From positions 35,257,596 through 35,321,595 of the forward strand of contig OZ024935.1 in assembly GCA_964017235.1 (NCBI GenBank): a DNA stretch of 64,000 bases, written 5' to 3'. Positions 8,501-23,500 of the stretch are shown one piece after another (the stretch's first letter is position 1; each line of letters opens with the position of its first letter). The DNA comes from Sabellastarte sp. h YS-2021 (Eukaryota > Annelida > Polychaeta > Sabellida > Sabellidae). A model generated the notes under the pieces. It saw only the letters and a program-made list of their open reading frames with translations. It did not search any database and was not told where the DNA came from. A program made the translations under genes and the position numbers.

Positions 8501-11500
8501 GATGGACAGACAGCTAGACAGACAGATGGACGTCTGACATCTCAATCTAATAGGCAGGTTGGTTACATGCATCCCGCCTAAAAATAATAAATTCTGGCTA
8601 TTTTCATGCAACAGAGTATTGAACAAACTACTGAGTACTACAGTAGACATTAGTTCTCCAAACATGAAAGTGACAATGCCATATGCAAATATTCAAGACG
8701 AATCCACGCCTGGTGATGTAAACTCAGCCAAATCTCTCTCATCATTCAGGAAGAAGTTAAAAATAATCTATCTCTTTGCAAAAGCATACCCATCCTGGCT
8801 TTCTGGCCTTGTATCCGTCTTTCTCTGTGGAGCTGATTCCAGAGATGTTTCTGGCTTTATCATTATGAATTTCTGCTTTCTGGTATTATTCGCCTTGAGT
8901 GTCTCTCAACAGATGGAGATTAAGCATGATAAAAGTACTATTAGAAATAAGAAAATTGTTCTATTATAGCTGATTACACTGGTAAATGGAAAGGAGACAT
9001 GTAGATTTTGTTTTTTGGTTTAAAAGTGTGAACAGTTCATTAAGTACCAGAATCAGATATGGTGACAGTGCGATTGTTGACTTCCTGTATTTTTACTGCA
9101 TATCTATCACTCAGTCCTACTTCCGTACCCCATTGACTTCTCAGGGTCAGATTTAGCTTCAGTTCCCCAGGATAACTCATCCTATAAACCTGAAATACAA
9201 CAGAACAAAAAGTGATTGTTTTATCTTTTAAACTAGAATAAATACAACTATAACCTGAAATATTAATCCACTTCAACTGCCATTCCTCTCATATCTACAA
9301 AAATCAAATTTTTAAAATTGGTTCTAAATCAAACTAGAAATAGGACGCCCTGTTGATAGTAGACGCGAATAGAAACAGGATAGCATAGAAGAACACACAT
9401 TATCATGTGTAATGTCCACCCCATGAACCTTTTGCCAAAATTGTACAGTAGTCTTACAAGACCCTGTTTCATTTGTAAAATATATCAATGATGCTTAAAT
9501 ATTTATTAGTGTAGATGTAAATTATTTCAGCTTCATGCCTTTTTGCATTGGTTGGGTCGAAAATTTCGACGAAATCGCTCTATCTCGCACGGTTAAGGAG
9601 ATAGAGGGAAATTTGTGTTTTGCCATTTTTGGCAAAAATTCGAAAATTCAAAATGGCCGCCACTTTTGGGGAGGGGAAAATTTTTTGAAAATTGCAAATA
9701 GTACATTCCTTAGATACCCTGTGGGACGAAAATTTCGACGAAATCACTCTATCTCGCACGGTTAAGGAGATAGAAGCAAATTTGTGTTTTGCCATTTTTG
9801 GCAAAAATTCGAAAATTCAAAATGGCCGCCATTTTTGGGGAGGGGAAAATTTTTTGAAAATTGCAAAGAGTACATTCCTTAGATACCCTGTGGGTTGAAA
9901 ATTTCGACGAAATCGCTCTATCTCGCACATTTGCCTTTTTCAGTATTCAAAATAGCTAATTACTCATTTATTTAATTAATTACTCACTCATCTATGAAGC
10001 AATTCCCCCCAAAAGCAATCCCATACAAGCTATTAACCCAATGAACCTCCATACCAAATTTCAGAAAGCTAGGCTTAATAGCATTCCTTAAAATGTCTGG
10101 AAAACCAAAGAGCTACTCAAAAGTAGCAAAGTAGCTATTACTCAGTTAGCTATAGAGCTATCATCACCAAAAGCAATCCCGTACAAGCTATTAACCCAAT
10201 AAACCTGCATGCCAAATTTGGTAAAGATAGGATAAGAACTGTTGCCTAAAATGTCTGGAAACCAAGTGGAAAAAGCAAAAATAATATGTCCACCCCCCAG
10301 TGGGGTGGACATAATAATAACAAAAAATTAAAAACCGAAATTAATATTTCTCTTGTTGGTTTACTTGCAGCTATATTTCACTTACACTAGTTCCATATTT
10401 TATGAACTCAAACAGAAGTTGGAGGGGGAGGGGTTACGATCCTTTCAATAGCCAAGGTGATATCTGGACAGGCCCGCATTTTCCCCATATGTTACCATGA
10501 GTGTAGAAATAAAGTCCAAATAAATTATGACCTCTATTAAGGACGGTACTTCCAGTGCATGACAGACGAGCATGGCAGCAACTGATCAATTAGTCTTGAG
10601 ATAAATGTAGGAAAAATATGCACTTCCGGTCATCATAATTGTATTTAAACTCACAGCCTGTCTACTGTTTTAAAATTAAGGATGGGTCAGTGGTACTAAT
10701 ATAGAGCATTTTACTGAAATAGCATGACAATAGTTTAAAACTTCCATCTCGCTTGTCAGCACAGAGAATTGAAGAAAACTTTAACCCTTTCGCTACCATG
10801 TATGATGACTAACTACGTTAATGCGCATTACAAGGAACCATGGTCGACGGCAATAATATTGATTTCTTCATTCCCTTAGGTATACTGCTATATGTTTTCT
10901 TTGGTGTATCAGTATTAAAATGATTGCTTAATTATTTTATATGGAAGTTATGCCATATTTTAATAAATTTCACCATATTTACCTATTTTAACTGGTTTCT
11001 GTAGATATTGCCGTATTTATCGCATATGTATGCATATTGTTTACTCGTGGTTATATTTATTCGGGGCATTCCCTGGAGTTTCCTCATTCAACATTTTATA
11101 AATTTGCCACAAAATACCGCAAAAAAGTGTATAAGGTTACCGTAGTGAGTTACTATCTTACTTTATGCGTGTTTCTGACGTGATATGACGTCATATCGCT
11201 ACAATCCAGCGGAATAATGGTCCTTCAGTAGCGAAAGGGTTAAAAAGTAGACACAAACCTGATTACCTATCATATATCTCTATCAGCCATAATGTTGCCA
11301 AAGTGAAACAGATGTTATAAATTTTCATCCAATGTTTTAGTACATTTGTGAACTGTTACTGCAATTTGGTTGAGGGGAAACTACCATTTTTTTTTTTTGT
11401 CCTATTTGATTACAGATGTACCGAAAAAATATCTTTTTCTATTTATTTTTTAAATTCTGGATTTGAACAGTTTTGTATGGGAAGCCTCAAAACCTACACA

Positions 11501-14500
11501 TTATTTATATCAACCAATCCCTATTTATAATCCAGTAAATATCAGGGATAAAAACAAAGCCAGGTCTTCCTTGTACAAAGTCACCAATATATAGGCTTCT
11601 TGCTCATATATTCCCACATAAATTGTCAATTAAATTAAATAGATCTTGATTATAACAGCGAAAAGTCCATCTCTGTGTTGGCTAGTGTTGGGACTCACCT
11701 CCAACTTTCATGGTCGATTATTGGTCTATTTTTCCGACCGATGATAGACCCCTAATCGATTGTTTTACTCCATTGTTGGTCATTATTTAAGAAACACTTT
11801 CTAGGATAAAGTATAGGTTAATCCGGTAAGAATAAAGGCATTCCGACATTCAGCATGTACTAAAAGTACCCATTTCCTGTAAATATGGCAGTAGATACAA
11901 AGTCAAGCTTCATGACAAATCTGTCAACTTATGAAATAATAATGCCTTAAATATTTTAGAAATATGTGAATATTGAGGCACATTAGAAAAGGTAAGATTT
12001 CAGCTGAAAATTTGAATATCAGAAAACAACAATGACCGACTGTGATTGTACACTATCACTGATGATAAATCGTGCACAAGTCTAATCATTCCAACACTAG
12101 TGTTGGCACTGGAAAACCATGTGTCAAATGCCTTCTCTTGTTACACCCTACCTTCTCTCTACAATCCGTGTAGGCAGCATCAGCAGTGAGTTTCATATCT
12201 TCAGTACAGCCACATTCCACACGGTTCATCTTATTCAGACACTGCTGATATACACCACTTGTCTGAAATATAAAGACTTTCCAATTACCAATATGTCCTT
12301 CCAGGGTCAATTATCTCTAGTAAAATCTAATCTTTCGTCACATTTGATTACCATACATTTGTTTTTACCATAATTTTCCTCATTTAAGCCACAGTTCCTC
12401 ATTTGAGTTTTTATTTATATTTGCTTATATCAACCGCACTTTACTTCCACTTAGGGGGCCACGGTGGCAGAGTGGTAACACTCTCGCCTCCCACCTCTGA
12501 GGCCGGGGTTCGATTCCCGGCACGGCCTCAAGTGGGAAAGCTGGTAGTTGCTTGCCGTTGGTCGGCAGTTTACAGTACAGAACCCTAACAAACTGTATGT
12601 ACTGGTTTCCTCTGCCCTCCAACTACCCGTCGTGATATGACCTGTACAGTGTTGAAAGCAATGTAAAACCCCAAATAAATAAATTTACTTCCACTTGGTG
12701 TCTACTAAAACCTGAGTAACCACATTCGAATAACTTTTTAGAATACTCAGCTAGTTTTTATTGACGTAACAGTCCATCTCCTGTATTTTGCAAATGTTTG
12801 GTCAAAACACCCGTGGGCATTTCAGACAACAGATATGGTAAGTAAATCCAGTCACAAACCCTTCAATTGTTGCAAATGCAATCTGATCCCTATACTTTAC
12901 TGCCAAATATTTACACAAAATTCAACAATACAACCAGGCTGAACCAGCTAATTATTAGATTCAGAGGTTCTTCCTCTCGCACCAACCTTTGATATGTTGA
13001 ATCTGTCATTAGGCCTGGGCTTACTGGGGTCAGCATTGTAGATATGTTTACTGATTGGTATGGCTGTACCAAAGTCTGATGGTGGTCTGTAGTTAGTCTG
13101 AAGACAAATAAAAATAAAAACACAGAAAATCTGAAAGTTGCAACATTTAACTATAATTTTGAACTGGTTTTGTGTTCTTTGAGAAAGGTCTCTCTAACAA
13201 TGAAAATGATTCAGAAAGGAGTTGCTTCCACTAATGCTTTTAGCAAAATATTTCCAATTTGGTATATGGTGACAGTTAATTTAGGTCAACAGAATATTGT
13301 CAAAAGTAAACTGCCGAATATTATTTTCTTTCAACATTACATATTAATCCATCTAACATAATTTTAAACATATTATATAATATCTTAACTCATTTAAAGT
13401 TTCTTCTTAATATGTTATGGTTAATAGGTAAAAATCTATACCTCAAGTTCCACCAGTAAGTTTCTACCATCTTTATCTTCAGGTTTTCCATACAGATAAT
13501 CTTGTGTGGAAATTGACTCAGGATACCAGAACACAAGACGCTTTCTACTAGAGCACCCTAAATATAACATTTACATTCAGTTAGTTTATATTTATTAAAC
13601 TTGTCCTTAAGCTTAATGGATGAACTTGACATAAAAGTATACGGATCTCCTTAATTTTGTGCTTTACCAAATTCCATTGAATCTGCGCTGAATTTTAGGA
13701 CCTAAAAGAGTGGTAGCCCTTATACTGGGCCATTCTTTTACCATTATTCAATGTTCAAAAGAGTTTTCATCTTAGCCAAATAAAAAGCCTAAAATAGCAT
13801 CTAGTTTTCAGCACCATGAGATATGAAAGTTACACAGTACAAAGACCACGAGACTTTCACAGCAAACAGTGTGACATTATGTTACACACTTACTCCCTCT
13901 TACCAATATCCCTACCAAGTATCAACTTCCTAAACCATACATTTTGCAAGATATGGCCAGGAAAATATTTTAACGGTCATTGCCACTACAGCAAGGTCAA
14001 ATCAAGATGATGTTGCACACCTACACACCCATGACCAATGTCCCTTCCAAATATCAACATTCTACACCTTACAGTTTCCAAGATATAGCACGGACAAAAT
14101 TTTAAAGGTCGAGGTCAATACAGCAAGGTCAAAGGTCAAATCAAGGCTACATATTCACATCACACACCTATACCCCCTAACCAATGTCCCTGCCTAATAT
14201 GAACTTCCCATACCTTATGGTTTATAAGATACAGCTCAGACCACACTTTAAAGTTCAAGGTCACTACAACAAGGTCAAAGGTCAAATCAAGGTCACATCA
14301 TCACACCTTCACCCCCTACCCTACACACAGAGTACATACAGTGATGTGAACATTAAACCAGTATTCTACTGGATTTTAACCCTGTTTTACAAAAATCCAA
14401 AGTTGCCCCTCTTGCCAAACTCAAACTCATGCCATCCCAGTTACCGTCCTGCATCTACATAACATGAATGCATACCTTCAATTAATTTCACCCACTTACC

Positions 14501-17500
14501 TGTAAAAATTAGTACTGTCAAAGTTGGTTGATCACAGAGCAATGATGACACGGTACCGATGACCCTCAATGCTGTTACAGACTGTAGAATAACAGACGGT
14601 ACAACAAACCTGAAACACCATGACGATGCTCACGACCGCCATCTTGACTGTCAGCATATTATAATTGACAGGAAAGTTATTGATGTTTGATATTTTATGA
14701 CAATTTTATGCGGTCATGCAAGCTACTATATATCCACCTGTACCTAGGATCAAACTCAGTTTAGCAGTAGTATGTAAAATTAAGAGTATCAAGCTTCCCA
14801 CTATACAAAGAATTCTTATGAAACGTAACTGTACACTTCAACTTTTTATTGTATTGTATGATTTGCCACTTTTTCAATGACTCCAACTATTAACCATTTC
14901 AACACCAGGAGAGCAGCAAGTTTTCAAGTGCTATTTTTGGCAAGTGAAATATTTGTTGAAACTTGGAAAGGCTAGTCTTCACAGATACCCTGTGGATCAA
15001 ACATTTTGCCGAAATCCCACTAGTAAATTTTTATTTTATGAAGAAAATGGTTTCAAAAAGTACTCATATATCAGTATTGTTCTATATGTGTACCTTATGA
15101 GCCTAAAATTCGAAAATTGAATATGGCCCCCATTTTTGGGGAGGAGAAATTTTTTTTTGAAAATTGCAGAGTACCCTGTGGATCAAAAATTTCGACAAAA
15201 TTGCTCTATCTCACACAGTTAAGGAGATACAAGCAGTTTTGTGTTTTACTCGGTAAGAAAATTGTTAATGCTTAAATTAATCATCAATAACTCGATCATT
15301 TCTTAACCTATCCCTGCCAAAATTTAATGTTGCCCAGATCTTTATATGAGGAAGGTATTTGCTAAATGTAGGTGGATAGATAAAATGCTTCGTAAGTTAT
15401 CATCCGGAAAAGGACGCCCTTCCAAAAAACACATTTTTGGTCATGTGACCTCTCTGATCGATGAAAATGTTATCGCAGGATGTTCAGAAAAATTTCTTAG
15501 GGCTACTGCATACACCTGCCAAATATGAAAAGAATCTGCCTTATGGCTGCAAAGCTATTGCGAAAGAAAATGCGGATCACACATATACAAACAAGCGTCC
15601 CATGAGGGACGCTTAATAATTGTTTAGTCTTTACCCTGCAGCCTTTAAGGGCTGTGTGGGTATTGTTTTCACCCATGGTGTCCAGAAGTGGTGTTAATGA
15701 ATCCTGATAATTGAGTGGCTTAGCAGTTTAATCAAAAGAATCACTACCTTTCTACTAGTTCTCGTCTGAAAGTCAACTTGAAGAACATCTGCTGCTGGAG
15801 ACAATGACCTTTTCAAGGTCGACTTTGTCAGCAGTAACCAAGTGTTACTGTAGGTAGGATACACCAGAGAAAGGTCGCTGATCAAACTACCTGTAAAGAA
15901 GCAAAAATGCTGAGTGAATTTTCATAATGGCAGCACAGCTTTGTAAAGCATATTTACTTTTATTTTTAATTACATTTCCAATTGGGACTAACTGGAAATT
16001 CATTCACAGCTGCAAAATGATAAACATAAAAATAGTCTTAATGTGAAAAACTTCAAATGCTAATGGCTGTGAGGTAAAAAGCTTTTTTTACATAAAAGTG
16101 GTGCTAATGTAAATTTTTCTAAAATTTACCCCAGAGCAGTGTGCTACATCTCCAGAACCCTTAATTTTATTAGTGTCTGGCTTCAGAATCAATGTTTCCA
16201 CATAATATGGCATTTTCGAAAAAAAAAAAAAAGAAAAGAAAAAGCATCAGAGATGCCCATACACAAGTATCAACTTGTTACACTTTACAGTTTCCAAGAT
16301 ATAGCCCAGACAAGATTTTATAAGTCAAGGTTACTATGGCAAGGTCAAAGGGTCAAATCAAGGTTACACCATGACGTTGCACACCTACAACCCCTAACCT
16401 AAGTCCCTACCAAGTATCAACTTGTTACACCTTACAGTTTCTGAGATATGGCCCGGACAAGATTTTATAGGTCAAGGTCACTACGGCAAGGTCAAATCAA
16501 GGTCAGACCATGACGTTGCACACCTGCACCCCCTAATCAATGTCCCTACCCAGTGTTGATTCTAGGAATTTCAAAAAGTGGGGGCGATCCCCCACCACTA
16601 CACAAAATGTGGGGGAGGGGCTAAAAATTCTGGGGGACGACTTTATGATAAGTTTAAACTAATAAAAAATACATTTTCAGTTTATTTAGGCATTTTTAAC
16701 AGTGGACTTCTATTAATTAGTGGTCAATTTTTATTGTCTTGCCCAATAAAAATAAACTTCAAGGCTAGTGATAGAATTTTAAAAAAATACTGAAAATGGT
16801 TATTTACATCAAAGTGGCTCCTGTCATGGCATTATGGTTTTAAGTTTTCATCTGAAGTCATGGCATCACAAATTCAGTCATTACACCATCAATTCATACA
16901 AATATGTTGGAAAACCCCACAGAATACCATGACCTCATGAATAGTAATGAGTAGTCCACAAATTCTTCAAGTAAAATATTGCTAAAAAATCCAATGGAAT
17001 CATCAAATATTTTTTACGCATACATGAGCTCTGTAGTCCTTCTAGTATCGCCGCATGTCCCATTATCAACCACTTCCTATTATCGACCGGGAGCAATTTT
17101 TTCCTTTCTCAGGTCACATAACTGCATTTTGAATTTGTCGATTGGAGAATTGAATGTAAACACCTGATGAAATAATGTCACACAAAACTTTCAAAAAGAT
17201 GAGGTCAAACCGGTATGAAATTTTAAAAAGTTAAAAAGTGTATGTGATAATTTCTCAATACACTAATGTCCGTTTTTCACAATTAATAATTCTTCAATTT
17301 TGTAGTATTTTATAAATGTTTCTGCCACTAATTTCATTTCTCTCCTGCAGAATTCTGTCTATTTTTATTCCAAACCAATAAATAGATCTAAACTGTTCAG
17401 AATAATGTGTAATAAACCTGAAGGAGTGATATGGTCCTTATAGGTCCTCTCTCAGAAAAGTTAAAAATTGTTTCTCAAATATTTGTATTACTTCATTTTA

Positions 17501-20500
17501 AAAGAAGGTTTTGTTGCATCTTATTGCAGAAAAATCCTGACCTTGCCAAGAAGCTTATCTGACCTTTGTATTATTGCAAGCTGTGATTGATGAAGGTCAC
17601 TCAGTTAGAGGCGCAGCCAAGTTTTTGAAATATGCTCTTTACTGTCAATAAAAAAGTAGTGATGCATCAGCCCTCGAAACATAAGATCTTCCAGATCCTA
17701 ATTATTACAATTTGGCGTAAGCTGATACAATAAATTTTATACTTTTATCATTTTCCGTCATCAATAGTATTTTTTATTTATCTCACAACCTTAAGTCTGC
17801 TACTTCTAGCTTTAGATGCAACCTTCCTGTATAACATGTGTGACATACCTAAGAAAAACAATCATTTCTGTGCAAAATATCATATCAAACTGGGATATAT
17901 ACATATCAATAGATGGATAACATAATATGACAACAACCAACTGGATATTTGCAAATGTATGTTATTTCATATTATTTATTGTTGATTTTCCTGCTTACGT
18001 GGTTGATAATTGGACGTGCGGGGATATTTGATCTTAAATCAGAAAATATTAAGAATTAAAACCACCACGAAAATCTGTATACCATCAATTTGTACGAATA
18101 TGTTGGAAAACCTCACAGAATAATGTGACCTCATGAATATTAATGAGTAGTCCACAAATTCTTCTAGTAAAATACTGTTAAAAAATCCCATGAAATTGTC
18201 AATATTTTCTACGAATCTAGTATTTTATCTTAAAGCAGAAAATATTGTTAAGAAACCTCATTAATATTAATGAGTTGTCCATGAATTTTGATCTTCAAGT
18301 AAAATATTTTCTAGACATACATTGTTGGGAAACCCCACAGATACGTAGGGTCAGCACCGGCTTGCCTCTCCTGTTGTGGTAACAATCCAGTCTACTGTAA
18401 GTTTCGTTTTTCTTGCAGCCATTTTTTATATAATCATCCACTTTCAGCTTAATTTTATATTTTTGGGTATAATATGTCCAAATACTGTCTGTACCTCATA
18501 ATATATTGGAGTTTGTAAACGATCACGAAACCAAAATCGTCTACAGGCATTATTCGAAGAACGTTTCGACGGAAAAATCAAAACCTCGACAAACTCTCGC
18601 TCCACGCATCGTTTCGATTTCTTTGATCTCTCGTCTTTTCGCTTCGTATATATATCCCGCATTGCCTTGTGCTGAATGCGTTCTTTTACAATCTTGTCCC
18701 CGCATACTTCGATGAAATCCGCGAGCAAAAGCAAATTAATGCGAGATATCGCAGAAAACGCATCCTAGAAGCAACTCTGCTACCAAGTATCAACTTCCTA
18801 CACCTTACGGTTGCCAAAATATAGCCCAGACAAGATTTTATAGGTTAATGTCACTATGGCAAGGTCAAAGGTCAAATCAAGGTCACACCATGACGTTGCA
18901 CACCTACACCTCCTAACCAATGTCCCTACCAAGTATCAACTTCCTACACGTTACAGTTTCTGAGATATAGCCCGGACAAGATTTTATAAGTCAAGGTCAC
19001 TACGGCAAGGTCAAATAAAGGTCACACCATGACGTTGCACACCTACACCTCCTAACCAATGTTCCTACAAAGTATCAACTTCCTAAACCTTACAGTTTCT
19101 GAGATACAGCCTTGACAAACTTTTTCCCGCCGCCCACCCGCCCATCCGGACACCATGGGTGAAAACAATACCGCGACAGCCCTTAAGGGATGTGGGCTTA
19201 AAAAAAGCAGCAGCTAAAAAACTACAGCCATTTCAGTACAAAAAAGAAAGGCTTGCTACAAAACAACCTCTGTTCTGTTTATTCTGTAAAATTGTCGGAT
19301 CCCAAGTTCTATCAAATGCAACAAAATCACAATACAATTGGGCAAGTTACTGAAAACTCATGACATATAGCATACTTACCACTAGTAGGCTTAGCAGTGA
19401 AACCGATGGTCATTCGGTCAGCAATGTCCATTTCTAGTGTGGTCTTTTGACCAATACTGTTGTCAGTCTCTATGGAGTACAGACAGGAACCTTCAGTGAG
19501 GTACCAGGCTGGATCACCCTGTAAAATCTCATGAAAATTATTGCTTTTTCTAGTTATTACAGAAAGTATCTATTACACTTTGTGTGCTTTCTATTTCAGC
19601 TGAAAAAAATTACTCGAATACTTTTCAGAGAATAATAAAATGCAGAACATCTCTTATCCAACCCTCTTGGGGGAGTAATAATAATGATAGATAATAGAAA
19701 GCCCAAAATAACAGGTTCAAATGGAGTTGGGAAAGTGGGGATGAGGTCAGATAACTGAAAATTTGGATAATAGAGGTCAGATAATGTAGGTTCTACTGTA
19801 TTCACAATAAAAAATTTAAAAAGGAAAAAGTCTTTTCTCGTTAATGTTATCAGTAGCAAATATTCTCCAAAAATTAACATCAAATGAGTACGATCTTCTT
19901 AGTAACTCTCACAAGAAAATCAAATACAAATTAATGCTAAACAGAGTACTCGTTACAAAGTAAAATAAAGGAAAAAGGCAGGGAGAACTTGGTGACCCCA
20001 GTATCTCGATATCGACAGCATGCTAATGAAATAGACGGACAAAACTTTACAACTGCCATCTGGATTAACAACACATATAACTGATGGAAAATTTAATAAA
20101 ATATTGGAAACAGTCCCTAAATCTGAAGACACTGCACACTTTAATGATTTTATCCCATATTTTTGTACATTTTAAGGCTTTTTATAGCAATTTCTACAAA
20201 CAGAACTGGCTTGTTTTGTTTTTGTCAGCTTCACTTGATGTTAGTGTGTGCACTGGATTGGGGATAAACTAAAATACATTTTTTTCAGAATCCCAGAATC
20301 AGAATGGATTTGCACTGGAGGCCTCTCTATGTATATAATTATACTTTTATACCCAGCAGGCTGCAAGGATATAATAATTAAGACTGTAACATTCAGGCTA
20401 CTTACATTTGATATTGTGTACCCTAAGTTCACCATGTACCAATTTCCTGCTGTCCTTGAAGTGTCAGTAACTGAAGAAACTACCAACACAGCATCCATGT

Positions 20501-23500
20501 GGGTGGTGCTTGTTAAATGTAAAAGCAGGGCACTGGCTGTTCCAGGAAGTACCACCGTCTTATATACATCACTGCTTTGCCAGCCCCCACCACTGTCTGT
20601 CCGGAATGTTGTAATATTTCAACAACTAATTCAATAAAATAATGCTAGGCAGTAATTTGTGTTCCAAAATTACAAATTTATGTCTTTCTTGATTAAGGAT
20701 AAGAAATGTGCAATTTGCCACAATATGTGGAATATAAAGGGCCATGGCTTAATCAAATACTAATATATTTTAATACCACTTAACATCTGGAATAGCATGA
20801 TGTTAAGGAGAATCATGATTTCAACATTCACTCAAGCAACAATGATAGTAGATTAAAGCTTCCAAGAAATCTTAAATACAACATCTTTATTACTTGTGGG
20901 ATAGAAATAGCATGTCCATTGCTTTTACTAGAAGATAGTATTTATACTAGGGATAAATATGTGTTAATTTCTGCTTTTAACTTTTTGACAATGACAGACT
21001 TCTGAAGATAAACTGCAGTTTCAGTTGAACTTGATAAACTGGGATCTGAAGAGAACTATGAAAAAATAATTTTATACTAAATAAGGCCGTGATAGGTTAC
21101 CCAGTTACCCGAAAACGGTCCGAATTCCTTAAAAAACCGAGTACAAACTGGCAAAGCAGGTAACCAAAAAAATGTGAAAGATAACGTAAATCAATTAAAT
21201 ACTCAGACAAATAAACCTTACTATTCTGTCAGATTTCTTTAACTGATATTAGTTTTCACTTAATTCTCCTTATTTTTACAGATATTTAAAATTATTTTTC
21301 GTAGCGTATTGTTTACATCATCCGCCATATTTAATTCTCTGATAATTCCACTGGGTGACAATTAAAACACGGTTACCCGAATTCGGATCGGTTCTTTCGA
21401 GGCAAATACCAGGTGTCATTTTTCTAACAAAATCACAGCCTTATTACTGAAATAGGATTTTAGATAATGGAAAATTTCAATCAAAAATGTCTTAACAAGG
21501 ACCAGATATTTATTTGTGAGAAAAGGTATTCTGCTTAAAAGAGTTTGACTTAATGTGGTTCAACTAGCATTGTGGTAAAACACTCGCATCCTGCTATCAG
21601 ACTTTGAATTGCAGGCCGAGCTAAAGTGGGAAGGTTCACTTGGTAGGTGATTGCCAATACCTGACAGTTTACAGTATAGAACGTTGACCAACTATATGTA
21701 CTGCTTTTTTTAACCTTTATAACTACTGGTCACTGCCACTGTGGCCTAGCGGGTAACACACTTGTCTAGGAACTCAGAGGACGTGGGTTCAATCCCAGGT
21801 ACAGGCAGATACATAGTGGCTCGGATGACCACTTAAAATGGCGGTCCTCTGTCATTGGGTCCTATCCCCAGTGGCAGGTTAAAGAACCTCAAGGACGTTG
21901 ATAAATGGTCATCCTTGAGCCTCTATCTTCCAGTTAGGGGAATGTCAGTTACTTGAGAGTTGGGGCTGTACCTGTACAGTCGGATTGGTTAAATAGCGCT
22001 TTTAGTCCTGTAGTATATGGAGATATTGCGCTGAGTATAAATACATAACAATAACAATATAACTGATGCATATGTACCAGGTAGGGGAGTGACGAGTACA
22101 AATAATTCGGGTTGATTGCTCGCAGATAAAAACTCAACTCGACATCGAGCCCTCGCGAAGTTTAGTATCCACCTCTACAGGAAACGACATCCAATATGGC
22201 AGCCCCCGTAAATGAAAAAAATGTAAAGATAAAAGCTTTGAATCACTTCAATTAGTTATTGTCAGCACATAATATCAATAATATTATGTTAAAAATGGTG
22301 GATTATGCGATTTAAGGTATGTAGGGTGTCATTTATGTTTTATTAACTAAAAACATAACCAGTTCCATAGGTTATTATTAGTGGTCGGACCGGTTCTGAA
22401 ACTAAAAACAGGTTTTCAAGGCTTTGAAACCAAACGAAATCCAGGATGTCGAAAGTTTACAGAGATATGATAAAAGTTTTATGCGAGCGTACATGAGCTA
22501 CATTCTCAATAGGAAATATGCATTCGCAAGATATTTGAAGTTTGTAAACTTCATTTACAATGAATATACGGCGAAAATGTCAGTTATTTCCTGAAATTTG
22601 CAAATTTAATAAGTAAATTAAATTTTTATAAGTTAATACCCTATCCAATGGACAATTGCTAATCCGGTCGGCGCAGACCGGCCCGCCAAACGCCAGAAAA
22701 AGACGTCCTGTGTTGCCACCGGCTGGCCGGTCCGTAGTACTGTGCACTCCCCAGATGGCGCCTCGTACTTCCTTCCTGTCTAGACAACCTGACGTCATAG
22801 CATCTTTTTCGTTGTCTAAACCTCTTAGACCCCTAGTAAGCTGATAGCGGGGTCGGTGGGAGGGTCTTGTGTGTCCATTAGATAGGGTATTAACTTATAA
22901 AAATTTAATTTACTTATTAAATTTGCAATTTTATTGCGTTAATACATCCTATCCAATGGACAATTGCTGAATAACTACCGCTTGGTCGGCGGGTAAGTTA
23001 CTAGGGACTTATATGAACTCACAAGTAATAGCAAATTTTAACCTACGGTCTAGGCTGACTTTGTCAGGAGACCTATAGGTCCAGGCCTGGGTTGACTTTA
23101 AGGTCAGGAAACCCTGCAAGGCCATGGTCGGTTGCCAGCAGCCGGTTACCCGGGGCTATACCGCCGTCGCCCCCCCCCCCCTTTTTGCAGACCTGCTCTG
23201 AGGTAGGGGAAGAGAGGGATGAGTTCAGTCCCAGAATGCAAATAAACCTCCCGAAGGAAGCACGCCACACTTAATTCTTATGTACATGAAGAACTGTTAT
23301 GCACATATACAAATCTCCTCAATCTAAGGGCCACTTGTGGATCTGCTGAGCAGCCACTACCTAGCCCAATGGTAAAGCTCTGAATCAGCCCAAGCCCCGC
23401 CCTTCATATAGAACTGTGTGAAGGTATTGTGACTTCAGTGGCGGGCTGACAAGATTGGATCTAAGGAGACTCCCGACTGGAAGACCTTAGAAGCAGCAAA

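Noticed and set aside
12453-12530. A possible functional tRNA gene
   Set aside because: A and B boxes are present, but it is followed by a SINE body and tail and flanked by a 13-bp duplication. It is a tRNA-derived SINE.
14582-14606. Longer version of exon 13 using the upstream TTTCAG acceptor
   Set aside because: With exon 12 at phase 0 it reads into a stop; the inner acceptor keeps the frame.
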